NCBI RefSeq assembly: GCF_024614185.1
Contig: NZ_JAHTLF010000002.1
Coordinates: forward strand, 42,053 to 106,052
Direction: 5' to 3'
Origin: Nocardioides carbamazepini
Lineage (GTDB): Bacteria; Actinomycetota; Actinomycetes; Propionibacteriales; Nocardioidaceae
Length of the DNA: 64,000 bases
Shown here: in pieces, positions 22,680 to 30,800 of the stretch
How the letters are laid out: every line of letters starts with the position of its first letter
How positions within the stretch are numbered: position 1 is the first letter of the stretch
Program-made: the position numbers and the translations under genes
Notes under the pieces: model-generated
Seen by the model: the letters and a program-made list of their open reading frames with translations, nothing else
Told to the model about the DNA's origin: nothing
The model's database searches: none

Positions 22680-23708
22680 TCATGCCGTCGGATCGTCCCC
22701 CAGCCGGACCAGCAGCTTGCCGAAGTTGCGACCGACCAGGAGGCCGCGGAACGCCTCCGGCACGTTCTCGAGGCCCACGACCACGTCCTCCCGGTAGCGC
22801 ACCCGCCCCTCGCGCACCCAGGCCGCCATGTCCCGCCGGAACGGCTCGCTCAACGCCGGCTCGAACTCGCTCTGGATGAAGCCGCGCACGGTCAGGCTGA
22901 GCGTCAGCACCCGCCGCAGGTACGCCGGCAGCCGGTCCGGGCCCGCCGGCGCCTCGGTCGCGTTGTAGTCGGCGACCAGACCGCAGACCGGGATCCGCGC
23001 GTACAAGTTGAGCCGCCGGTTCACCGCGTCGGCGACCGGTCCGCCGACGTTCTCGAAGTAGACGTCGATCCCGTCCGGCGTCGCCGCGGCCAGGTCCTCC
23101 CGGAACGTCGGCGAGCGGTGGTCGAGGGCGACGTCGAAGCCGAAGTCCTCGGTGAGGGCACGGACCTTCTCCGGCCCGCCCGCGATGCCGACCGAGCGCG
23201 CGCCCTTGATCTGCGCGATCTGCCCGACGGCCGAGCCGACCGGCCCGGTCGCGGCCGCTACCACGACCGTCTCCCCCGGCTGCGGGCGCCCGATCTCCAG
23301 CAGCCCGGCGTACGCCGTGAAGCCGGGCATCCCCAGCACGCCCAGCGCCGTCGACACCGGCGCCTCGGCCGGGTCGAGCGCGCGGGTATGCCGCGCGTCC
23401 GCGACCGCGTGCGTCTGCCAACCCGTGTAGGCCAGCACGATGTCGCCGACCGCGTGCCGCTCGGAGCGGCTCTCCACGACCTCGCACACCGTCTGGCCGA
23501 CCATCACTCCGCCGACCGGCACCGGTTCGGCGTACGACTTCGCGGCACTCATCCGGCCGCGCATGTAGGGGTCGAGCGAGAGATAGATCGTGCGGAGCAG
23601 CACCTGGCCGTCCGCGAGCTCGGGAAGGTCCTCGGTAACGAAGGCGAAGTCGTCGTCGGACGGCTCGCCCACCGGGCGGGCGGCGAGGCGGATCTGGGTG
23701 GTCTGCAC
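22680..23708 (-). CDS. NADP-dependent medium-chain oxidoreductase (CurA/PTGR-like)
   Basis: This 342-residue zinc-free MDR enzyme reduces conjugated carbonyls. The N-terminus carries SLDPYMRGRMS, a hallmark of the leukotriene/prostaglandin reductase and CurA group. The cofactor site is VVVAAATGPVGSAVGQIAQIKG near residue 145, and VDVYFENVGG-like IDVYFENVGGPV follows near 215. No structural zinc cysteines are present. The GTG at 23708 has a TAGGTT box six bases upstream. The natural substrate is not evident. It lies downstream of an XRE regulator gene on the same strand. Confidence 0.88.
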   Translation of the reverse strand: MQTTQIRLAARPVGEPSDDDFAFVTEDLPELADGQVLLRTIYLSLDPYMRGRMSAAKSYAEPVPVGGVMVGQTVCEVVESRSERHAVGDIVLAYTGWQTHAVADARHTRALDPAEAPVSTALGVLGMPGFTAYAGLLEIGRPQPGETVVVAAATGPVGSAVGQIAQIKGARSVGIAGGPEKVRALTEDFGFDVALDHRSPTFREDLAAATPDGIDVYFENVGGPVADAVNRRLNLYARIPVCGLVADYNATEAPAGPDRLPAYLRRVLTLSLTVRGFIQSEFEPALSEPFRRDMAAWVREGRVRYREDVVVGLENVPEAFRGLLVGRNFGKLLVRLGDDPTA

Positions 23709-23714
23709 AGGTCG

Positions 23715-23720
23715 AACCTA
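23715..23720 (-). promoter_or_regulatory. -10 box TAGGTT, leaderless promoter of the MDR gene
   Basis: TAGGTT on the minus strand is followed by six bases and the GTG at 23708. The reductase gene can thus be transcribed apart from the XRE gene that ends 22 bases upstream. Confidence 0.5.
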
Positions 23721-23730
23721 GCGGCCGCGC

Positions 23731-24510
23731 TCAGGACGTGAAGAAGGCGCGGGTCTCCTCGTCCGCCGGCAGGAAGGTCTCCAGCGCCAGCCCCTCCAGG
23801 GCGGCGTCGGTCGCGGTCGTCAGCTGCGCGGAGGTGCTGAACATCCGGAGTAGCTGCTCGTCGTACCGGAGCTCCATGGTCAGCACCGGACCGGTGGTCA
23901 CCGGGTCCAGCCGCGGCACACCGCCCGAGAGCTCCGCGATCTCGGCGGCCAGCGCGTGGTGGCGCGGGTCGTGCGTGCGCTCGGCCCGCCCGACGGCCCG
24001 GTGGTAGAGGTGGCCGGCCCACAGGTCGAGGTTGCCGATCCGGTCGGCCAGCCCGTCCTCGCTCAGGCACAGGCGGACCACGTTGATCGGCGGCTCCAGG
24101 AGCGCCGGCGAGCACCCGGCCAGGAAGGGGGCGATCGCGGCGTTGGCGTCGACCACGTCCCAGTAGTCGTCGAGCAGCAGGGCCGGATACGGCAGGTGGG
24201 CGTCGAGCAGCCGGCGCAGGCCGTCCATGACCACCGCCAGCGACCCGTCCTCCAGCGAGTGCTCGGCGTACCGCGGCGCGTAGCCCGCCGCCAGCAGGAG
24301 CCGGTTGCGATCGCGCAACGGGACCTCCAGGTTCTCGGCCAGGTGCAGGATCATGTCCGGTGTCGGATGTGCCCGACCGGTCTCCACCCGGCTCAGGTGC
24401 CGGGTCGACACAGTCGACCGGTTCGACAGCTCCTGCTGGCTGAACCGGCGGCGCTCCCGCCACGAACGGAGCAACGGCCCCACCGAGGGGCTCTCCACCA
24501 ACGCCGTCAT
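23731..24510 (-). CDS. XRE family regulator with MmyB-type ligand-binding domain
   Basis: This 259-residue regulator has an N-terminal helix-turn-helix (residues 10-65, RFSQQELSNRSTVSTRHLSRVETG). A PAS-like MmyB sensor domain follows (LLLDDYWDVVDANAAIAPFLAG, and GPVLTMELRYDEQLLRMFSTSAQL). Relatives bind fatty acid-like ligands and often control adjacent oxidoreductases. A TAGGCT box is six bases before the ATG, and a perfect 19-bp palindrome is centred 43 bases upstream of the ATG. This suggests autoregulation. The downstream reductase is the obvious candidate target. Confidence 0.88.
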   Translation of the reverse strand: MTALVESPSVGPLLRSWRERRRFSQQELSNRSTVSTRHLSRVETGRAHPTPDMILHLAENLEVPLRDRNRLLLAAGYAPRYAEHSLEDGSLAVVMDGLRRLLDAHLPYPALLLDDYWDVVDANAAIAPFLAGCSPALLEPPINVVRLCLSEDGLADRIGNLDLWAGHLYHRAVGRAERTHDPRHHALAAEIAELSGGVPRLDPVTTGPVLTMELRYDEQLLRMFSTSAQLTTATDAALEGLALETFLPADEETRAFFTS

Positions 24511-24516
24511 GCCCGC

Positions 24517-24522
24517 AGCCTA
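24517..24522 (-). promoter_or_regulatory. -10 box TAGGCT, leaderless promoter of the XRE gene
   Basis: TAGGCT on the minus strand precedes the ATG at 24510 by six bases, the same spacing as at pepN and the DUF151 gene. Confidence 0.6.
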
Positions 24523-24543
24523 GGCAACCGGGGTCCGGGCACC

Positions 24544-24562
24544 CATGACCTCGGAGGTCATG
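24544..24562. promoter_or_regulatory. Perfect 19-bp palindrome, probable XRE operator
   Basis: CATGACCTCGGAGGTCATG has nine perfectly paired positions on each side of one central G. If transcription starts at the ATG at 24510, the site covers about -34 to -52, where it would meet the -35 region. It also lies 51 bases before the TACAGT box of the chrB remnant on the other strand. It is probably bound by the adjacent XRE protein. Confidence 0.65.
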
Positions 24563-24612
24563 TGCGTGAGACCGGGCGGGCGCGGGCCCGCATCAGCACC
24601 TGTCGCCGTCGT

Positions 24613-24618
24613 TACAGT
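24613..24618 (+). promoter_or_regulatory. -10 box TACAGT, leaderless promoter of the chrB remnant-chrA pair
   Basis: TACAGT is followed by six bases and a GTG at 24625, matching the leaderless pattern. It would drive the small ORF and, by coupling, chrA. Confidence 0.5.
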
Positions 24619-24624
24619 CAGATC

Positions 24625-24765
24625 GTGAGCGGCGAGGGCGGGCATGGCACGTGGGTGCTCCTGACCTGCACCCTGCCCCGGGCTCCGTCCGGCTCGCGGC
24701 TCGCGTTGTGGCGCCGGCTCCACCGCCCGGGAGTGGCGCAGGTGGCCGGGACGGGTCCGTCGTGA
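24625..24765 (+). pseudogene. Truncated ChrB N-terminus (46 codons) coupled to chrA
   Basis: The 46-residue reading frame contains WVLLTCTLPRAPSGSRLALW and then RRLHRPGV. This resembles the first strand and helix of ChrB chromate-resistance proteins (pattern W-LLT-LP--PS--R---WR-L-R-G). After that, the similarity stops and a TGA follows. Full ChrB proteins are several times longer and sense or help with chromate. The TGA overlaps the chrA GTG in GTGA. A deletion that joined the start of chrB to chrA explains this best. The short frame may still act as a coupling leader. The ChrB match is from recalled family pattern. Confidence 0.55.
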
Positions 24766-26123
24766 CCCTCGAGAGGAGCCGTGCCGGCGACGTCATCCCG
24801 CTCCGTGACGCCACCCGCGCCTGGTTCGCGATCTCGCTGCAGACCTTCGGCGGCCCCGCCGGCCAGATCGCCGTGATGCAGCACAAGCTCGTCGACGAGA
24901 AGCGCTGGATCGGTCAACAACGGTTCCTGCACGCCCTGAACTACTGCATGCTCCTACCCGGCCCCGAGGCCCAGCAGCTGGCCATCTACGTCGGCTGGCT
25001 GCTCAACGGCACCCTCGGCGGCCTGATCGCCGGGACCCTGTTCGTGCTCCCCGGTGCGATCGCGCTGCTCGGCCTCTCCGCGCTGTACGTCGGCGCGGGG
25101 ACCACGGCCTTCGTCGGCGGCCTGTTCGCCGGCCTCGCGCCGGCGGTGATCGCGATCGTCGTCCAGGCCGTGCAACGCGTCGGCAAGCGCGCCCTGCACC
25201 ACCCCGTCCTGGTCGCCATGGCGATCGCGTCCTTCGTGGCTCTGACGGTCTTCAAGGTTCCGTTTCCTGTCGTGATCGCCTCGGCCGGTGTTCTCGGCTG
25301 GGCCACCGGACAGTCGGTCCCCTCCTTCACCCAGAGCAAGCGCACCGGTCCGTCGGCCGACGGACCGCCGCCCCTGATCAGCGACGACGCGTTGCACCAC
25401 GATGCCCCGTCCACGGCTCGCGGCCTACGGGTCCTGAGCCTCGGCCTCGTGCTCTGGTTCGCCCCGGTCGCCCTCGCCGCGATGTTGTTCAGCCGCGACA
25501 GCGTCTTCGTCGATCAGGGCCTGTTCTTCTCCGGCGCCGCGGTGGTCACGTTCGGTGGCGCCTACGCGGTGCTGTCCTATGTGGCGCACCAGGCCGTCAC
25601 CGTGTTCGGGTGGCTCCAGGCCGGGGAGATGGTCCGCGGGCTCGCCCTTGCCGAGTCCACCCCGGGGCCACTGATCATGGTGGTGCAGTTCGTCGCCTTC
25701 GTCGGCGCCTACCGCGATCCGGGATCCCTCGACCCGTGGGTCGCCGCCGTCCTGGCGTCGCTCCTGGTGACCTGGGTGACCTTCGTACCCTGCTTCCTGT
25801 TCATCTTCCTGGGCGCTCCCTATGTCGAACGCCTCCGGAGCAACCACCACCTCACCGCCGCCCTCACCGGGATCACCGCGGCCGTCGTCGGGGTGATCGC
25901 GAACCTGGCGGTCTTCTTCGCGCTGCACAACCTCTTCGACCGCTCACGCAGCGTCGCGTGGGGTGCGGTCGACGTCGATGTCCCGGTGCTCTCCTCGTGG
26001 GACCCGGTCGCCTTCGCCATCACCGCGGTGGCGGTTGCGCTGATCTTCTGGCGCAGGTGGTCGACCATGCGCACGCTCGCGGTCTGCGCGGTGCTGGGCC
26101 TCGCGTCGACGCTGATCGGCTGA
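24762..26123 (+). CDS. chrA: Chromate transporter ChrA, two-domain
   Basis: ChrA exports chromate from the cytoplasm by a proton-driven mechanism in characterised bacteria. The 453-residue protein has two homologous CHR halves. The first has TFGGPAGQIAVMQ and MLLPGPEAQQLAIYVGW; the second has VVTFGGAYAVLSYVAHQAV and ESTPGPLIMVVQFVAFVGAY. About ten to twelve membrane helices are expected. The GTG at 24762 is preferred: it lies in a GTGA overlap with the chrB remnant and gives the usual family length. A longer frame from 24651 adds an implausible Pro/Ala peptide. Confidence 0.93.
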   Translation: MTLERSRAGDVIPLRDATRAWFAISLQTFGGPAGQIAVMQHKLVDEKRWIGQQRFLHALNYCMLLPGPEAQQLAIYVGWLLNGTLGGLIAGTLFVLPGAIALLGLSALYVGAGTTAFVGGLFAGLAPAVIAIVVQAVQRVGKRALHHPVLVAMAIASFVALTVFKVPFPVVIASAGVLGWATGQSVPSFTQSKRTGPSADGPPPLISDDALHHDAPSTARGLRVLSLGLVLWFAPVALAAMLFSRDSVFVDQGLFFSGAAVVTFGGAYAVLSYVAHQAVTVFGWLQAGEMVRGLALAESTPGPLIMVVQFVAFVGAYRDPGSLDPWVAAVLASLLVTWVTFVPCFLFIFLGAPYVERLRSNHHLTAALTGITAAVVGVIANLAVFFALHNLFDRSRSVAWGAVDVDVPVLSSWDPVAFAITAVAVALIFWRRWSTMRTLAVCAVLGLASTLIG

Positions 26124-26168
26124 GTCCTTCCGTCCAGGACTTGGCGGGCGGTCGAGCGCATGTCATCG

Positions 26169-26186
26169 TATTCGCATGCGCGAATA
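26169..26186. promoter_or_regulatory. ArsR-type 18-bp palindrome over the regulator start codon
   Basis: TATTCGC and GCGAATA flank ATGC. The site contains the ATG of the ArsR-family gene at 26176, so bound repressor would block initiation of a leaderless or very short-leader mRNA. Its symmetry resembles SmtB/ArsR family operators. Confidence 0.65.
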
Positions 26187-26556
26187 TGTAGAGGCTGGTG
26201 CGCCTCCGCTGCCGGCGGCGGAGCAGGTCGAGCTCGCGGTCGAGGTGTTCCGAATGCTGGCCGACCCCACCAGGGTGCGGCTCCTCTGGCTGCTGCGCGA
26301 GGGCGAGGCACCGGTGCTGCAGCTGGCGGAGCAGGTCGGCAAGCCCCAGGCCACCGTGTCACAGCACCTGGCCAAGCTGCGCCTGGCACGGCTGGTCACC
26401 ACCCGCCGTCAGGGAGCACAGGTCTTCTACGCCCTGACCAACGAGCACGTGAGCCAGCTGGTCGTCGACGGGGTGCGGCACGCCGAGCACCTCGGGCCCG
26501 GCGTCCCCGCGCATCACGCCTGCCCCGCACTCGCCGCACCGAAGCAGACCCGATGA
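26176..26556 (+). CDS. ArsR/SmtB family metal-responsive repressor
   Basis: This 126-residue winged-helix repressor has ADPTRVRLLWLLREGEAPVLQLAEQVGKPQATVSQHLAKLRLARLV as its DNA-binding core (residues 30-80). The C-terminus has histidines and a cysteine (HAEHLGPG and HHACPAL) that could form an alpha-5 or C-terminal metal site, as in zinc, nickel or cobalt sensors. The gene overlaps the CDF exporter start (ATGA), so repressor and exporter form an operon. The operator covers its own start codon. Which metal it senses is not resolved. Confidence 0.92.
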   Translation: MREYVEAGAPPLPAAEQVELAVEVFRMLADPTRVRLLWLLREGEAPVLQLAEQVGKPQATVSQHLAKLRLARLVTTRRQGAQVFYALTNEHVSQLVVDGVRHAEHLGPGVPAHHACPALAAPKQTR

Positions 26557-27626
26557 CCGCGACGCACGACGACCGCGGCGCCGGTCACGGGCATGGACAC
26601 GGGCATGGTCACGGACACGGACGCGGGCACGGCGGCGTGCTGAACGCACTACGGGAGATCTTCCGCACCCACAGCCACGACGCCGCAGACTCCGTCGACG
26701 ACGCATTCGAAGCCAGCTCCGAGGGCATTCGCGCGGTCAAGCTCAGCCTCGTCGTGCTCGGCATCACGGCAGCCACGCAGGCCGTCCTCGTGGGGCTGAC
26801 CGGTTCGGTCGCCCTCCTGGCCGACACGATCCACAACCTGTCGGACGCGATGACCGCGGTGCCGCTGTGGATCGCCTTCGTCCTGGGACGCCGCCGGCCG
26901 ACGCGGTCCTACACCTATGGCTACGGTCGCGCCGAGGACCTGGCCGGGATCTTCATCGTCGCCATGATCGCGCTGTCGGCGGTCGTGGCCGGCCACCAGT
27001 CGATCGCCCGCCTCATCGACCCACAGCCCATCGACCACCCGTGGGTGGTCGCCAGCGCCGGCGTGATCGGGTTCCTCGGCAACGAAGCGGTCGCGGTCTA
27101 TCGGATCCGGGTCGGCCGACGGATCGGATCCGCGGCCCTGGTCGCCGACGGGCAGCACGCCCGCACGGACGGGTTCACCTCACTCGCCGTCGTCATCGGC
27201 GCCGTCGGCGTCCTGGTCGGGATGCCCTTGGCCGACCCGATCATCGGTCTCGTCATCACTGTCGCGATCCTGCTCGTCCTGCGCAGCGCTGCCCGCGACA
27301 TCTACCGCCGGCTGATGGATGCCGTCGACCCGGCCCTGACTGCCGACGCCCTCTCGATCGTCCGGGCCACTCCGGGCGTGGATGATGTCGAGTCGTTCCG
27401 GATGCGGTGGATCGGCCACCGCCTGTACGCCGAGACCGGCATCCAGGTCGACCACCACCTCGACGTCGTCGCGGCACACGAGATCGCCAACGACGTCCAC
27501 CACCGGCTCCTGCACGGCGTGACCAAGCTGGTCGACGTCACGGTCCACGTCAGCCCCTCCCCCGTGCCGGGCACCGACTTCCACGACGCGCTCGGTCATC
27601 ACCCCCACCCGGAGTCCGTCCGGTGA
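26553..27626 (+). CDS. Cation diffusion facilitator (CDF) metal exporter
   Basis: CDF proteins export zinc, cobalt, cadmium or similar divalent ions in exchange for protons. The 357-residue protein starts with a His/Gly stretch (GHGHGHGHGHGHGRGHGG, residues 10-27), a likely metal-buffering tail. Six membrane helices follow, with the metal-site motifs HNLSDA near residue 98 and HARTDG near 200. A cytoplasmic C-terminal domain (IVRATPGVDDVESFRMRWIGHRLYAE) completes it. It is co-translated with the ArsR regulator and followed by a strong terminator. Confidence 0.94.
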   Translation: MTATHDDRGAGHGHGHGHGHGHGRGHGGVLNALREIFRTHSHDAADSVDDAFEASSEGIRAVKLSLVVLGITAATQAVLVGLTGSVALLADTIHNLSDAMTAVPLWIAFVLGRRRPTRSYTYGYGRAEDLAGIFIVAMIALSAVVAGHQSIARLIDPQPIDHPWVVASAGVIGFLGNEAVAVYRIRVGRRIGSAALVADGQHARTDGFTSLAVVIGAVGVLVGMPLADPIIGLVITVAILLVLRSAARDIYRRLMDAVDPALTADALSIVRATPGVDDVESFRMRWIGHRLYAETGIQVDHHLDVVAAHEIANDVHHRLLHGVTKLVDVTVHVSPSPVPGTDFHDALGHHPHPESVR

Positions 27627-27665
27627 CCTGAGCAGGGATCTGAGACCACGAGGCCGACCTGACAG

Positions 27666-27708
27666 AACCGGCCCTGACTCAGCGTTTCCGCTGGTCAGAG
27701 CCGGTTTT
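27666..27708 (+). terminator. Rho-independent terminator after the CDF gene
   Basis: The arms AACCGGC (27666-27672) and GCCGGTT (27700-27706) extend inward through CTGAC/GTCAG and CAGCG/CGCTG pairs around a TTTC loop, with one mismatch and one bulge. A TTTT run follows on the plus strand. It ends the arsR-CDF transcript just before the tRNA on the other strand. Confidence 0.85.
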
Positions 27709-27713
27709 CTCGG

Positions 27714-27787
27714 TCGGGCTGACAGGATTTGAACCTGCGACCCCCTGACCCCCAGTCAGGTGCGCTACCAAGCTGCGCTACAGCCCG
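27714..27787 (-). tRNA. tRNA-Pro (anticodon GGG)
   Basis: Read on the minus strand, the acceptor arms are CGGGCTG and CAGCCCG followed by discriminator A. The anticodon stem CCTGA/TCAGG holds the loop CTGGGGG, giving anticodon GGG. The T-arm has GGTTCAAATCC, and the D-loop has AGCTTGGTAG. The 3' CCA is not encoded. It decodes CCC and CCU. Confidence 0.96.
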
Positions 27788-27866
27788 AAGCCCCGTTCGG
27801 CAGCACCGGCCGGAGCGAACGGAACACTACCGCAGGCTCCCAGGCTCTCTCGAATCGGCCTCGTCG

Positions 27867-30800
27867 CTAGCGGAAGTCGCGCGAGGTCTGGCGGATCTGC
27901 AGCGCGGCGCCGGCACCCGGCAGGACGCTGTCGAGCGGCTCGATCCGGTCGGCGACCAGGTTGGTGACGCCGTCCTGACGTTCCACCTTGCCCCGGATCA
28001 CCACCGCGATCCGGTTGCGTGCCGCCCGCCGGTACACCTTCATCACCCCCGAGGAGCAGACCACGTTCAGCATCCCGGTCTCGTCCTCGAGGTTGAGGAA
28101 GGTGATCCCGCCGGCCGTTCCCGGGCTCTGTCGATGGGTGATCAGCCCGGCGACATGCACCCGTCGGCCGGCATCCGTGACCGGCAGCTCCGCGACCGAC
28201 TTGATCCCCGCCGCGGTGAGGACCCCGCGGAAATGCTGGACGGGGTGGATGTCGGTGGAGATGCGGGTCGCCCACAGGTCCGCCAAGGTCACCTCCCAGG
28301 CCGACATCCGCGGCAGCTCGGGCGGGGCAGGCGCGGGCGTGCTCCCCGGGAGCTGGGCACCGTCCTCCGCATAGCCCGCCATCCACAGCGCCTGCCGTCG
28401 ATCCAGCCCGAACCCGTCCAACGCCCCCGCGGTCGCCAGCGCCTCGAGCTGGGCCTGGGTCAGCCCGGCACGGCGGGAGAGATCGCGGATGTCGACGTAC
28501 GGCGCCACAGCACGCTCCGCCACGATGCGGGTCGCGACCTCCTTCCCGATCCCCTTCACCGAGTCCAGCCCGAGGCGCACGGCCAGCGCGGCGTCGTACC
28601 TCAGCGGATCCTCGGGCGCCGCCGCACACGACTCGAGCCCCGCCTGGACGTCGGAGCTGACCAGGTCCGGCGGCAGCACGAGGACGTCGTGACGGCGGGC
28701 GTCGGCGACCAGGGACTGCGGGGAGTAGAAGCCCATCGGCTGGTTGCGGAGCAGCCCGGCGAGGAAGGCCGCCGGGTAATGGAGCTTGAACCACGACGAG
28801 GCGTAGACGAGCAGCGCGAAGCTGAGCGCATGGGACTCGGCGAACCCGAAGTCGGCGAAGGAGAGGATCTTGAGGTAGATCGCGTCGGCCCTCTTGCCGG
28901 TGATGCCGCGCTTCTCCATCCCGGCGTAGAGCTTGTCCCTGACCTTCTCGATCCGCTCGATGCCCCGCTTCGAGCCCATCGCCCGCCTCAGCAGATCGGC
29001 CTCGTCGGCCGTGCAGTCCCCCAGCGTCTTGGCCATCTCCATCAGCTGCTCCTGGAAGAGTGGCACACCGAGGGTGCGCTCCAGGATCGGCTCCAACGAC
29101 GGATGGTCGTACTTCCAGCCCACCTCTCGCCCGGTCTTGCGCCGGATGTAGGGATGGACCGCTCCTCCCTGGATCGGCCCGGGCCGGATCAGTGCGATCT
29201 CGATGGCGAGCTCGTAGAAGCGCTCCGGCTTGAGCCGCGGCAGGGTGCCGATCTGGGCGCGGGACTCGACCTGGAACACGCCGATCGCGTCGGCACGGCC
29301 GAGCATCTCGTAGACCGCCGTCTCCTCCTTCGGGATGGTCTCCAGCTCCCAGCGCTTCCCGAGGTGCTCCTCGACCAGCCGGATCATGTGGTCGAGCGCG
29401 CCGAGCATGCCGAGCCCGAGCAGGTCGAACTTCACCAGCCCCATCGACTCGCAGCCGTCCTTGTCCCACTGCAGCACGGTCCGCTTGTCCATCCGTGCCC
29501 TCTCGATCGGGCAGACCTCCCCGATCGGCCGCTCGGTGAGCACCATGCCGCCGGAGTGGATCCCGAGGTGCCGGGGAGCCCCCATCAGCTCCTCGGCCAG
29601 TGACCGCACCTGCGGCGGTACGCCGACCTCCTCGCTGATCTCCCGGCCCCAGCCGTCGATCTGCTTGGACCAGGCGTCCTGCTGGCCCTGGGAGTAGCCG
29701 AGCGCCTTCGCGGCATCGCGGATCGCCATCCGCGGCCGATAGCTGATCACATTGCACACCTGAGCGGCATTGCGCCGGCCGTAGGTGTCGTAGACCCACT
29801 GGATCACCTCCTCGCGCCGGTCGGAGTCGAAGTCGACATCGATGTCCGGCTCCTCCTCACGGTGGGCGGAGATGAACCGCTCGAAGGGCAGGTTGAAGAG
29901 GACCGAGTCGATCGCGGTGATCCCGAGGGCGTAGCAGACCGCGGAGCTGGCCGCGGAGCCCCGGCCCTGGCAGAGGATCTTCTTGCGCCGAGCGAAGGCG
30001 ACGATGTCGTGGACGATGATGAAGTAGCCGGCGAAGTCCTTCTCCAGGATCACCCGCATCTCCTTCTCGATCCGCTCCCGTGCCTCCGCCGCGTGGTCCT
30101 CGTGGGCGTATCGCCGGGCGAAGCCCTCCTCCACCAGGTGGCGCAGGTAGTCCGCCTGCGTCCACCCCTCGGGAATGCCCTGCTTCGGCAGCCGCGGCGA
30201 GGCCTTGCGCAGGTCGAAGGCCAGCTCGCCGGCGAGGACGACGGAGCGGCGCACCGCGTCCGGCCGGTGCGCGAACCGCCGCAGCATCTCCTCCCCGCTG
30301 CGCAGATGCGCACCACCCGACAGGTCGAGCCAGCCATCGAGCTCGGCGATGCTGCGCCGCGCCCGCACCGCCGCCATCGCCGCCGCCAGTCGCCGCTTCT
30401 CCGGCGTCGCGAAGTGGACGTTGCCGGTCGCCACCACCGGCAGCCCCCGGTCGTCGGCGATCCGCGCCAGCAGGTCGTTGTCCTCCTCGCCACCCGGGTG
30501 GTCGCTGACCGTCAGCTCCACCACGACGTGCTCGCGGCCGAACCGGTCGACCAGCAGGTCGAGCTCGTGGGCGGCGGCAGCCGGGCCGTCGTGTCTCAGG
30601 GCCTGGCGTACCGCACCCTTGCGGCAACCGGTGAGGACGACCCAGTGCCCCCTCCCCCGCTCGGCGAGCTCATCGAGGTCGTGGGCGGGACTGCCCTTCT
30701 CCGGCGCGCGCAGCCCCGCCTCGGTGATCGCCCCCGAGAGCCGGTGGTAGCCCTCCACCCCGCGCGCGAGCACCAGCAGGTGGCTGCCCTCGGGGTCGGG

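Noticed and set aside
24651..24761. N-terminal extension of chrA from 24651
   Set aside because: The added Pro/Gly/Ala peptide is unlike ChrA, and the region is explained by the chrB remnant in another frame.
27778..29799. A 673-codon minus-strand frame overlapping dnaE2 and the tRNA
   Set aside because: It is a shifted frame of dnaE2 and runs through the tRNA gene.
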